Below, in pieces: positions 1 through 9,894 of a stretch of 64,000 nucleotides of DNA. How positions within the stretch are numbered: the stretch's first letter is position 1; each line of letters starts with the position of its first letter. Source of the DNA: Achatina immaculata (Eukaryota > Mollusca > Gastropoda > Stylommatophora > Achatinidae). Below the pieces are notes generated by a model, which was not told where the DNA came from, did not search any database, and saw nothing but the letters and a program-made list of their open reading frames with translations. The stretch spans positions 14,242,459 through 14,306,458 of the forward strand of contig CM019703.1 of the NCBI GenBank assembly GCA_009760885.1. Direction: 5' to 3'. The translations under genes and the position numbers were made by a program.

Positions 1-349
1 TTTGATATGACGACTACTTTTACAGTCATTAAGTGTATCTAACAAGTAAGGGGGGTGTGTAATGCTTCTCTGGCGAAACCCACCACCACCACGGGGATTA
101 TGGCGATCCTTGCCTAAGGCCTGTTATTGAAGATGGCTGCAAGACATCGTTGATGATCTGCAAATGGATTCATCAGCAGCAGGCCATCTTGCTCACAACC
201 GAGAGGCCTGCAGGAGAGCTGTTAGGGAGGCAAAGTTTCGCAAGGGACATGCACATGAATGAATGAACGGAGAGGTGGGACAAGGTCTTGGTCAGTTATA
301 GTTCGCCAAGCCTAACTCAAGCATGACAGCTGTGGGTCGCCGATTGCCA
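1..349 (-). mobile_element. Dispersed repeat F (unclassified retroposon-like), copy 1, split by a B insertion
   Basis: On the minus strand this matches three other copies at 14398, 17598 and 38985. All share a start near TGGCARTC, a central GGGATCGCCATAGTCCC-like block, and a GAAGCATTRCACACCCC-like block. The copy runs off the left edge of the window, so its 3' end is not seen. A family B LINE end (129-266) interrupts it: the F sequence stops after CTCCGTT and resumes at AACAGGCC. No coding potential is convincing. Other F copies end in an AAG-rich tail, so retroposition is likely, but the parent element is unknown. It may be the 3' UTR of a LINE. Confidence 0.6.
129..266 (+). mobile_element. 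LINE family B, 3' end fragment
   Basis: This is the last ~40 codons of a non-LTR retrotransposon, followed by an AATG-repeat tail. It reads DLQMDSSAAGHLAHNREA then WEAKFRKGHAHE and stop, close to the other B copies in the window. It is 5'-truncated and sits inside repeat F, so it inserted after F. The C-terminal layout (RRWLxDIVxDLQ before this block in longer copies) resembles RTE/BovB elements. Confidence 0.8.
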
Positions 350-963
350 AAATGGGACAGCGTCTTTGCACCCCCCCCCCAACCCCCCAATACAATGTCA
401 AGAAAGACGCAGTATGGCACTCGCTTATACAGATTATCATATAAAACTTACACATTAACAGAAACATTGAAATAAACAGGCGATAACATAAAGGAAACAT
501 CCGGAGTCTAGTGAAAACTTCAGAGTGCAACGATCTTCCATATAACCACGGAGCTCAAGCACATACACCTACGTAAACTCGCTTTAATAAATCAATCCAG
601 AACAACCATAAAACATGGACCACGCCAGCTGAAACTGATTGTCCAAGGGAAAAGGGAAGGCATCTGATTAAACCATTGAGAGCTTTAGGTTTAAAATGTA
701 AGGGAAGACAAAAAAAGAAATGATTTTATACGTGCAGAAGAAAAGAACAAGGCTGAAACAATGGTAATATCATATACAAAGAGTGAATATACCAAAGTGT
801 AACATCGTTTCAAATGTGAAGATATTGACGCAAGTAAATAAATTCAGCTAATTTCAGCCAATGATAACAGCTGATGCCAAGTGCACAAATGAAATAAAAT
901 CACGAAAAAAAAACAAGGAAGAAAATACTAAAACAATAATGAGAAGAAAATACTAACAAATAA
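350..963. other. No gene recognised; C-tract only
   Basis: I see only a short C-rich run around 370-385 and AT-rich unique-looking sequence. Open frames are short and have no recognisable similarity. Confidence 0.5.
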
Positions 964-2190
964 TGAGTTAATCCTGAAAATGAGGAAAAGCTTATTACAG
1001 TCCTATTTAGAACCAGTATTGCTATATACTGTAGTTGCGAAACTTCAACAGTCAACGAAAAGATTACAAAGAAACTGGAAGCAACAGACATGTTGTTTTG
1101 GAGAAAGATGGAACAAATACACTGGACAGACAGAAAAACAAACGAAGAAACACCCTGGACAGACAGAACAAAAACAAAGAAACGCCCTGGACGGACAGAA
1201 AAACACACAAAGAAACACCCTGGACAGACAGAAAAACAAACGAAGAAACACCCTGGACAGACAGAACATAAACAAGGAAACACATTGGACAGACAGTAAA
1301 AAAAAACCAAAGAAACACACTGGACAGACAGAAGAAAAAACGAAGAAACACACTGAACAGACAGAAAAACAAACGAAAAACACACTGAACAGACAGAAAA
1401 ACAAACAAAGAAACACACTGAACAGACAGAAAAACAAATAAAAAAACACACTAGACAGACAGAAAAACAAACGAAGAAACACCCTGGACAGACAGAACAT
1501 AAACAAGGAAACACATTGGACAGACAGTAAAAAAAAAAACAAAGAAACACACTGGACAGACAGAAGACAAAACGAAGAAACACACTGAACAGATAGACAA
1601 ACAAACGAGGAAACACACTGAACAGACAGAAAAACAAACGAAGAAACACACTGAACAGACAGAAAAACAAATAAATAATCACACTAGACAGACAGAAAAA
1701 CAAATAAATAAACACACTGGACAGACAGAAGGGCAAATTAATAAACACACTGAACAGACAGAAAAACAAATAAATAAACACACTGGACAGACAGAAAAAC
1801 AAATAAATAATCACACTGGACAGGCATAAAAACAAAGAAATAAACACACTGGACAGACAGAAAAAGAAACAAAGAAACACCCTGGACAGACAGAAAAACA
1901 AACGAAGAAACACCCTGAACAGACAGAAGAACAAACGAAGAAGTTTCAGAGCAACGAAAACTAGTTAAAATGAGAAGAAGAAGAAGAAGAAAAAAGACAG
2001 TCAAAATTTCTTGGACATGCCATGAGAAGATGAAAGTTGGAGAACTTAGTAATGACAGGAAAATCCAATGTAAAAAAAAGGAAGAGGGGTGCACTAAGAG
2101 AAAGATACCTCCGTGGACCGGCAAAGTGCTATGGCAAGAGAACAGTATCTGAATTAATCGGAAACACCTGGAATCTCACATGACGGAGAA
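964..2190 (+). mobile_element. LINE family K, RT C-terminal region, interrupted by its own minisatellite
   Basis: Before the array the sequence reads, across a frameshift, RKSLLQSYLEPVLLY, then CETSTVNEKITKKLEATDM, LFWRKMEQIHWTDRKTNEE. This is the LEATEMWFWRRM...IPWTxRKTNEEV block found after the RT domain of many non-LTR elements. After the array the same protein continues: TNEEVSEQRKLVKMRRRR, then SKFLGHAMRR-like, LENLVMTGK, and KCYGKRTVSELIGNTW. A second K copy at 53590-54527 has the corresponding order without the array. Several frameshifts make it a pseudogene. The element is 5'-truncated, and the RT catalytic domain is absent here. Confidence 0.7.
1121..1945 (+). repeat. 33-bp minisatellite inside LINE K (about 25 copies)
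   Basis: The unit is roughly 33 bp and encodes the 11-residue block WTDRKTNEETP, with indels among copies. It matches the single-copy IPWTDRKTNEEV site of the surrounding element. Because the unit is a multiple of three, long frames stay open on both strands, including a 344-codon Phe/Leu/Cys-rich frame on the minus strand (900-1934). I regard those frames as by-products of the repeat. Confidence 0.85.
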
Positions 2191-3387
2191 GCATGATACC
2201 CTACGTTATCCGCTACGGCATACAAAACTCGTAATAATCGTGGAAGAAAAATACTTGCATCGTGATTTCCTCTCTTCCCCCCCCCCCCCCCCCCCCCCCC
2301 CCCTTAGGGTAGCTGACTCCCGTTATTTTAAAAGACTTCTAGAAGCAAAATCTCCGGTCTAATGGAATAAAACAGCTTGAAATATCTGACTCTTTCCGAA
2401 GCCTGATGGATCACCGCAGATCATTCATTGATTGATACAGGACTTTAGGGGGTAGAAACTGCAGCTTAAACGTTTAGGACATTTGTCACGGCTGCGTCGC
2501 GGGAAGACGCTGTGAGATTTTTGTTTTTTTTTTTAAATGTGATATGATGGATATAGGTTAATTCTGACAAAATTTTTACAAACAAAACTTGAGAGAAGAG
2601 TGACAGAAATAAAATATAATCCCACTCTCTCTTTTCTTCCCTATCTAAATTGTGCTCTTGATTATCTTTCAGCTGCATTCTGTTTTTTTTTATTCCCCGT
2701 TTACGGCTATTTTTTTCTCGTTTCTGGTATTCACAGTCAATAAGAACTCTCTCGGAACTGTTCGTTCTACTTTAAGCAGAAACAGAAAGGACTGTATAAA
2801 CTAGGGGAAAAAGTAGGATCAGCTTTATTAATTAACGAGCACTTGGCTGTGACTTGTAAGAAGCTGTGACTTGTAAGAGGACGTGTCAGAAGTGTGCATG
2901 GTTGAGTGTTGAAAATGTTTAAATGGAAAAGCTGGAGAATGGATAAAACACTAATTATTTGTGTAATACAAGGACCGGGGATTGCATCATCACGTTCTAC
3001 ACAAGATCTTCGTCTAATTTAAAGCATCAATATTTCATGACTTCAATGTTGTTTACAGCATCCACTTCTCTGTGCACTCGCGTCAGTTACAGCATCAGTT
3101 TCTACAGGAGATCCTCGAGTAAGTTATAGCATCAATTTCTATACTAGATCTTCGTATACATTTGAAATTAAATTGAAGTTCTTTTCCTCTGTTGTTTGGT
3201 TAACCTGCAAAGAAATGATATATCCCCCTTCACCCCCCTCATCCCCTCACTCTGTCCACCTATCTTTCCATAACTCTGTCATTTCTCTCCCTCTCTCACT
3301 TTTTTCTTTCTCTCCTTCTCCCTTATCTCCTTTTATCTCTTCCATTATCTCCCCCTCTTATTTCTCTCTTTAACTATTTCTCCCCCG

Positions 3388-3429
<42 letters not shown>

Positions 3430-3535
3430 TTTTAAAAATAATGTTGTCTTGGTAATCTCTCACGTAGCTATTATTTTATATTCGTGAATGTAATCTTATT
3501 TTTTAAAGGTAATTATGTACTTGTACTAACTCGAG
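2191..3535. other. Unassigned; homopolymer and low-complexity tracts
   Basis: It holds a 27-base C run (2277-2303), a 16-17 bp direct duplication (about 2845-2876), and a degenerate tandem repeat of ~55 bp at 2985-3165 with AGATCTTCGT-like and TATAGCATCAATTTC-like blocks. A pyrimidine-rich stretch follows (3215-3390), then a TA run at 3391-3425. No gene is seen. Confidence 0.6.
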
Positions 3536-3625
3536 GGTGTAGTACGATAAATGATGAAGGGTAGAATGTCAGACAGGTTGCGAGCCCGATTCTTCACCTT
3601 TCGAAAATAAAAATCATTTGTTCGT
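3536..3625 (+). mobile_element. LINE family D, 3' UTR end
   Basis: The block GATGAAGGGTAGAATGTCAG, then GCCCGATTCTTCACC and TTTCGAAAATAAA, matches the 3' UTR ends of the D copies at 22133, 49023, 50032 and 52480. It ends directly at a tetranucleotide array. Only the last ~90 bp is present. Confidence 0.65.
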
Positions 3626-3696
3626 GTCTATGTATGTATGTATGTATGTATGTATGTATGTATGTATGTATGTATGTATGTATGTATGTATGTATG

Positions 3697-3737
<41 letters not shown>

Positions 3738-3775
3738 GTCTATCTGTCTGTCTGTCTGTCTGTCGGATTGCATGT
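3626..3775 (+). repeat. Compound tetranucleotide array (TATG)n(TATC)n(TGTC)n
   Basis: About 17 TATG units pass into about 9 TATC units and then TGTC units. The array begins exactly where the D element 3' end stops, so it is probably an expanded LINE tail. The overlapping open frames are repeat artefacts. Confidence 0.9.
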
Positions 3776-3923
3776 CTATGTATCTGTCACTCTGTTTCTT
3801 TTTTTTTTTTTTGCTTTTCCCTTCATTTTTTCCCGTGGAGATCACGTTTTTTAGCCAAAGTCTTCTTACGATATTCCCCTTCAACAACCCCTTCCCCATC
3901 CCCAACCCCTTCTCCATCTCCAT

Positions 3924-5660
3924 CTTTAGTTGTTTTACTTTTTTAAGAGCAATGGATGTCCTCTTTTAATTTCCCTCATTGTATCTCCATTATTAGTTAG
4001 TAATGACCCAAGACATTCAGAGCTCTCCACTTCTTCCAGTGTTTCCTCACTGCCTTATCAGCTGCCTTATTTATTTTGTCAGTTGTTATCAATTTAGTTT
4101 TCTTCGCACTAAGATAGAGGTTTTGCTCTTCACTATTCTTACGGACTGACATAATTATTTTTTTCCATTCCTTTGTTTGTGTTGTGGACAGTATTAATGT
4201 GTCATCAGTATATCTAATCTCTGGTACTTCATAACCTCCAATTGTAATGGCATTGTTATATTCTTTGTCTACATCTTCTCTAACATTCCTCATTATATCT
4301 TCAGTATACAAGTTAAATAATTAAGGCGACAGTGTGCACCCTTGACGGACCCCTTGTTTTATGTCAAACCAAGGTGCTTCATCATTTATTCTCAATGCTG
4401 CCTGCTGGTCTAGATACAACAGTGATGTTAATTGTATCAAATGTGTTGGAAATCCCATTTTTCCATTATTTTCCAAAGTTTCTGGTGTTGTACACAGTCA
4501 AATGCCTTTGAGTAGTCTATAAAGGATAAATATAGATTCACATTAAAATCTCTGCATTTCTCTATTATTAATATTATATTGAATAGTTGATCTCTTGTTC
4601 TTCTTCTTATCTAAAACCAGTTTGTATCATATTGATTTTTAATAGTTTTTTTATGATTTTTAATAGAACTTTTTTGGCATGACTAATCAGGGCAACGGTT
4701 CTGTAGTTTGTGCATAATTTCAAGTTACCCTTTTTTGGCAGTGGTATGAATATGGGTAGACCAAAAGAGACATGGAGAAGAACAACAGAAAGGATGTTGA
4801 GCAATAGAGGGCTCACCTGGGCAAGAGCAGAAAAAAATATGAAGGACAGGCATTTGTGGAAAACCCTTGCGGAAGCCCCATGTGCCCTGGGCACTTGAGG
4901 TTCAGAGAAAGAGAGAGAGATGAATATAGTTTTTCTCCATTCTTTTGGCCATGTAACTGAATGCCATATCTTTTTACATAGTGCTTGATAGATTGTTGCA
5001 CATTCTTTTTCTCCTGCTTTAATAACTTCAGCTGCTATCTCATCATATCCTGGTGATTTACCATTTTTCAGATTCTTTATTGCCCATAAAACGTTCTTCA
5101 ATTCGGTTCGTTTTCTTTCTTCTCCAATAATAATTCACACTGTTGATTTCTGCTTTCACAGTCAGTTGTTTCATATATTCCTCTGTAATATTCCTTCCAT
5201 CTTTCTAGAATTTCCTCTGTCTCTGTCAAGGTCTTTCCCATCTTAGGTGTGGCATTTCTCGTCAATGTCTTCATTTCTTTAAACATTTCACTATCTCTTC
5301 CACACTTCTGATGTCCTTCTATTCTTTCACAACAATTTTGCATGTATTGTTTTTTGTCTTTTCTTCTCACTTCTTTTTGTTAAAGATGTATATTCCTCTT
5401 TGTTGTTGTTTGTCACTTTCCATTTCGTCTTCATTTCTCTACGTTGTTTTATTAGTTCTAGTGTTCCTGTTGCAATCCATTCATTCTCCTGTGTTTTATT
5501 TACTGGAACAATGTCTTTAGCTGTTGTTATTAAGATACCGCTGGCCTAAGAATTCATTACACTTTACTTTTTTTCCTGCACCTGCCATTTTAATATCTTG
5601 TCTTATTCTGCTTTTTTTTTTGTTTGAACTTTGTCAGATAAATATCATTACCGAACTGCA
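3924..5660 (-). mobile_element. LINE family B, longest copy with decayed reverse transcriptase
   Basis: Read on the minus strand, in order: a basic linker (RRDKKQYMQN, then TETEEILERWKEYYRGIY), the RT entry block (LKNGKSPGYDEIAAEVIKAG), IPLPKKGNLKLCTNYRTVAL, motif A as FIDYSKAFDCV, a damaged motif B around the VKQG-like site, and motif C as IRYTDDTLILS. The catalytic aspartates of YTDD are visible. Several stops and frameshifts make it non-functional. The 3' terminal domain (GHIKRH and the ASAAGHLAHNREA block) is missing, and the 5' endonuclease is absent. A family C insertion (4754-4919) splits it. The RTE/BovB-like assignment rests on the C-terminus of other B copies. Confidence 0.8.
4754..4919 (+). 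mobile_element. LINE family C 3' end nested in B, with target-site duplication
   Basis: The block from GRPKETWRRTTERMLSNRG through LWKTLAEAPCALGT and stop is the C-terminus of family C, followed by a short GA-repeat tail. ATGAATAT occurs immediately on both sides (4746-4753 and 4920-4927). Removing the insertion and one copy of that octamer makes the host B reading frame continuous across this site (WRKTIFIPLPKKG). C therefore inserted after B. Confidence 0.9.
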
Positions 5661-5829
5661 TTAAATTAAATAGCCCCAGCGTTGTTTTTTCTGTCTAGAA
5701 GGCTGAAGTATACATATCTGCAAGAGACCTTCAGTTGTTGAAATTAATAAGTGATTTAAATACTCATAATGGCTAAAAAATATTATCTTGAGAAACATTT
5801 TTGGACCTACTAGAGATCCTATATGACAA

Positions 5830-6925
5830 AAATGAAAAATTAGAAATGACAGGAGACACACACGCTATTCCAGTCTCCACTTATAACTACCATAATGAAA
5901 AACAAGAACAGGTTGAGATTCGCTCTGACACTTGGAGAGGATGGACGAGAATAGACAGACAAAAAACGGGCTTTTACAAAAGTGATAAAGGGGAACAAAA
6001 CCAAGAGACAGACCAAGAGACAGACCAAGACAACCTGGAAGATGACCTACGAGCCCTCGGAGTGGACATTTGGCAGGAGAAGACCAAGAACAGAGAGGAA
6101 TGGAGACAAATGGCAGGAGAAGACTAAGAACAGAGAGGAATGGAGACAAATGGCAGGAGAAGACTAAGAACAGAGAGGAATGGAGACAAATGGCAGGAGA
6201 AGACTAAGAACAGAGAGGAATGGAGACAAATGGCAGGAGAAGACCAAGAACAGAGAGGAATGGAGACAAGTGGCAGGAGAAGACTAAGAACAGAGAGGAA
6301 TGGAGACAAGTGGCAGGAGAAGACCAAGAACAGAGAGAAATGGACACAAGTGGCAGCAGAAGACTAAGAACAGAGAGGAATGGAGACAAGTGGCAGGAGA
6401 AGACCAAGAACAGAGAGAAATGGAGACAAGTAGCAGGAGAAGACTAAGAACAGAGAGAAATGGAGACAAGTGGCAGGAGAAGACTAAGAACAGAAAGGAA
6501 TGGAGACAAGTGGCAGGAGAAGACTAAGAACAGAAAGGAATGGAGACAAGTGGCAGGAGAAGACTAAGAACAGAAAGGAATGGAGACAAGTGGCAGGAGA
6601 AGACTAAGAACAGAGAGAAATGGAGACAAGTGGCAGGAGAAGACTAAAAACAGAGAGAAATGGAGACAAGTGGCAGGAGAAGACTAAAAACAGAGAGAAA
6701 TGGAGACAAGTGGCAGGAAAAGACTAAAAACAGAGAGAAATGGAGACAAGTGGCAGGAGAAGACTAAAAACAGAGAGAAATGGAGACAAGTAGCAGGAGA
6801 AGACTAAAAACAGAGAGAAATGGAGACAAGTGGCAGGAGAAGACTAAGAACAGAGAGAAATGGACACAAGCCTTGTCTGCCCCCATTGAGCCACAATGGT
6901 TCGGAAAGCTGAATGAATGAATGAT
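5830..6925 (+). mobile_element. LINE family Q, C-terminal end carrying a 40-bp minisatellite
   Basis: Before the array the frame reads NLEDDLRALGVDIWQEKTK then NREEWRQM. After the array it reads NREKWTQALSAPIEPQWFG, KLNE and stop, then a GAAT tail and end at about 6925. This is the usual C-terminal pattern of many LINE polyproteins (TTWxDDLxxLGxDxWxExAKNREEW...). The array grew from within the NREEWRQ region. The element is heavily 5'-truncated and the upstream part (5830-6050) is weakly matched. Confidence 0.65.
6070..6868 (+). repeat. 40-bp minisatellite (about 20 copies) inside LINE Q
   Basis: The period is exactly 40 bp for almost the whole array. The unit is not a multiple of three, so the reading frame rotates. 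Variants are clustered: left copies carry GAGGAATGG and ACAAATGG, right copies carry GAGAAATGG and ACTAAAAAC. This suggests growth by local block duplication. Confidence 0.95.
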
Positions 6926-7139
6926 AAAGATTACTAAGTTATACTGCGTACTCCAACTCAGGGGTATCTTCACCCCCTCTGGAATATGAGCATCAAATGA
7001 TATTCGAGTATGGGGCTCCATCTCTGAACAAGCTGGGAAAAAATACAACAAGTTTCTTCCCTCTGTTCGGTTCATAGCTTTCATTAATATTAAAAACATC
7101 TAGAAGTTCTCCCAGTACAGCACTAGAACCAAAATAAAG

Positions 7140-7440
7140 CTGTAACAGATTTGTGTGTTATTCATACTTCTCTATGGAGCAGAATGCTGGAGAACAACTG
7201 AAGAGGAAATGGGCAAATTATCCTCATTCCACACAACCTGCCTCAGAAAGGTTTTGAATATTTACTCGCCACAAATAATAAATAATAGACACCCACTTGC
7301 CCAGTGTGGACTAGAAGATATGCATGGCACAACAGCAAAATATTTTTTTTCAAAAACGCTGGAAATGGGTTGGTCATGTGCTCAAAAGAGACTCCACGAA
7401 CATTGTTAAAACAGCCAAGCGAAGAGATGGATTTAAAAAA
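7140..7440 (+). mobile_element. LINE family G, RT C-terminal fragment
   Basis: The frame reads LLYGAECWRTTEEEMGKLSS, then FHTTCLRKVLNIYSP. After a frameshift it reads RWKWVGHVLKRDSTNIVKTA. This is the LLYGxExWxxT...FHxxCLRxI...GHVLR pattern that follows the RT domain in many LINEs. It is 5'-truncated and no tail is seen. Close relatives are not present elsewhere in the window. Confidence 0.7.
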
Positions 7441-7935
7441 AACAATGGCTTATAAGTTAAAAACTTTTACTAAAAACTAATGTTCATGAAGTAAGAAGTA
7501 ATTAGTGAATCTTGCGCTCTGAAATAACAACTTTAAATAAGAACTAGCGAAGAAGGCATTAAAAATAAATAACAAATAATAAGAACACGTGAAGAGTGTG
7601 TTAGAAAACTAACAACTTTTAATCACGACTCGTGAACTGGACTTCTGAAAGACAACTCTTTAAAAGGAACCAGTGAAAGCGTAATGAAATTAGTTGTATT
7701 ACATTTTCGTCCATCTGTCTACATCAGCTAACGATAGCGAGGCTGAAATATGTGACCGCAGTTTCGCAACTCTAACATTTCCTTTTCATGGCATTATGTC
7801 TGCTTCTTTGACATTTTCTCTGCCGGTTTTACATCTTTTCCCGCCTTTCTTTTTGACACTTTTTCTCTGATTTTTTCCTCCTCAGATTTTTCGGACATTA
7901 TTTCTCTCTTATATTGCATATATATCGTTATCGAT
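7441..7935. other. No gene recognised
   Basis: AT-rich sequence with weak internal similarity among AACTAGYGAA-like blocks (7480-7680), which may be a very old tandem repeat. Nothing else is seen. Confidence 0.4.
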
Positions 7936-7943
7936 ATATTTCT

Positions 7944-8737
7944 CAGAAGAAGGGATGAGTGAATGGTTCCAGACTGAAACAAGTATGAAACAAGGATGTA
8001 TACTATCTCCTTTACTTTTTGGGATTACAATAGACTTCATAATGAAAAAATTCTGCACAGGTAACACAGGTATTGACTGGGTACATGGGACCCAACTAGA
8101 AGATCTTGATTTTGCTGATGACATAACTCTTATCAGTAACAATGTGAATTTCATGCAAGAAAAAACAGATATCCTGTCTTCACTGGCTAGCAAAATAGGA
8201 CTTGAAATTAACGAGGACAAAACAAAAATAATGAAAATTCCTCTCAATCAAAATGGAAAAATACACATAGAAGGGACAGATGTTGAAGAAGTCAATCAAT
8301 TTGCATACCTTGGCAGCTACATAGACCAGGATGGTGATACTAGAAAGGAAGTTAGGATCAGAATTGCAAAAGCAGCATCAATCTTCAAGAATCTTGAGAA
8401 CATATGGAATTCAAAAGTTATAAGCACAAAAACCAAGTTAAGACTATTCAATTCAAATGTAATATCGACCCTCATTTATGCATGATGGCCACTTGATGAG
8501 AAGAAATGATCAGAGAATCCCAAAACAAGCTATCAGGTGGAACACAACAGGCCGAAGAAAAAGAAGCAGACCGCGTGAAACTCTCAAGAGGACATTATTA
8601 AGAGAGGCCAAATTAACAGGCATAAAATCCTTTGATGAGGTTGAAAGACTCGCCGAAGACAGGAAAAATTGGCGAACTACTTTTCGAGCCCTATGTGACG
8701 TTTAACGGCACGGGAAGGATATAAGATATAAGATAAG
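7944..8737 (+). mobile_element. LINE family A copy with internal deletion and target-site duplication
   Basis: It opens with MKQGCILSPLLFGITIDF (RT motif B region) and continues to DLDFADDITLISNN (motif C), then the FAYLGSYIDQDGDTRKEVRI block. About 175 bp present in other A copies is missing after LIYA, and the frame shifts. The C-terminal GHLMRRNDQRIPKQAI-like block, LAEDRKNWRTTFRALCDV and stop follow, with a GATAAG-type tail. ATATTTCT flanks both ends (7936-7943 and 8738-8745), a likely 8-bp target-site duplication. The 5' end is truncated just before RT motif B. Confidence 0.85.
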
Positions 8738-8908
8738 ATATTTCTATCCTAATCTCATTATCTGACATTTGGTGTAGATATTTTTATGTGTTTCTCTGAC
8801 ATTCTTGCCTGTCTCTTGAGTACCTCACTGCTTCTGTGACTTCTTTTGTCGTTACATAAGGTTTGTTTTGTCCTTTTGAACAAAGAATGTTTTACTGTGT
8901 GCCGTTAA

Positions 8909-9195
8909 CCCTTTTTGGCTGAGTGGTTAGACGCTTGGTCTACTAATCCGATGGTACCAGGTTCTAGTCCCAGTAGTGGGGATTTTTTTCTGGTACCGCC
9001 ATACCAAAAAAGGCCCTGGGGTCCACCTAGCCTCTAAATATTTGTACCAGACAAATCTGGAAAGGTAAATGAGGTCAGGCGCGGTACTTACACTTCCATG
9101 TGCCTAAGTTGGGGAAATAAGGGCCTCTCACCGTATCCCCAGTATGCCTTAATGGCATAGAAACGTGAATTTTGCCTTGCCTTTAACTTTTACCT
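8909..9195 (+). mobile_element. SINE family E, full-length-looking, tRNA-Ser-like head
   Basis: The head has an A box (TGGCTGAGTGGTTAG) and a B box (GGTTCTAGTCC), about 36 nt apart, with an anticodon-loop-like CTACTAA. This is nearest to serine tRNAs. The body ends with CCGTATCCCCAGTATGCC and TTAATGGCATAGAAACG, then a TTACCTTT-like tail. The last ~100 bp recurs at 24853 and 45190, so it is a real dispersed family. It is Pol III-type and non-coding, and depends on a LINE for movement. The partner LINE is unknown. Confidence 0.8.
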
Positions 9196-9204
9196 TTTAA
9201 CTCT

Positions 9205-9660
9205 GAAGTTCTACAACGTGCTAAGCTTCCATTAATGATGCCATCTTAGCAGCAGAAGACTGAGATAGCTGGGACATGTAACAGAAACAGATGGCAGCCA
9301 TGTTCTCAAGCAGGTTTCCTGTGGTGAACTTCTGGCCAGAAGGATGTCACATGGTGGACCTGTAAGCCGTTAATGTTACCCATCAGCCATGAGGTCTAGG
9401 AAGAACTTGCGACATGCCGTGTCACTTGTAGAGTAAATTTGGACGAAACTTGAAATTAGAAGATGCAAGGGCAAGGAAACGTGACTGTGCAACACAAACA
9501 TTACTTGCTGCTCCTGTGGCCGGCCATTGCAAATCCAGCACTGGCAGTTCAACCATGAGAGAAGCTACTCAGCAAGATGATGTTTGGCAAAACCCACAAT
9601 AAATGACGTCTGTCTGCTTCAAAGCCGAAAAGTGCCATTACGAGACTTCCTATCTCTAAC
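9205..9660 (+). mobile_element. LINE family H, degenerate C-terminus
   Basis: One frame reads LGHVTETDGSHVLKQVSCGE, then LLARRMSHGGPVSR. This matches the LGHVTRMDDxRxPKQxxYGELxxGxRSxGGPxxR pattern of LINE C-termini. Downstream, across stops, is an ARKRDCATQTLLAAP region that may be the remaining tail. It is a decayed single copy in this window. Confidence 0.55.
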
Positions 9661-9894
9661 ATTAAACTCCTGTCTGCAGTATTTCTGTCTGACTATGTAA
9701 CTCTCTGTATCTCTGTAACTCCAGCTGTCTTTTTAAATGTGTTCATCTTACATTCTGAAAGCACACCTTTCGCCATTCACGCCTGTCTTCATATCATCAT
9801 CTTGTGTCATCTCTCCTTGAGTTGGCTGCAGTAGACCACCCTGGTTTCATGATGTGCCGTACCAGACTGATGCCTCATCATCTCTCGATGTTGC

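Noticed and set aside
900..1934. A 344-codon minus-strand frame rich in Phe, Leu, Cys and Val, resembling a repeated membrane protein
   Set aside because: It lies across the 33-bp minisatellite inside LINE K. The period is a multiple of three, so frames stay open on both strands. The opposite strand has the true LINE-derived sequence.
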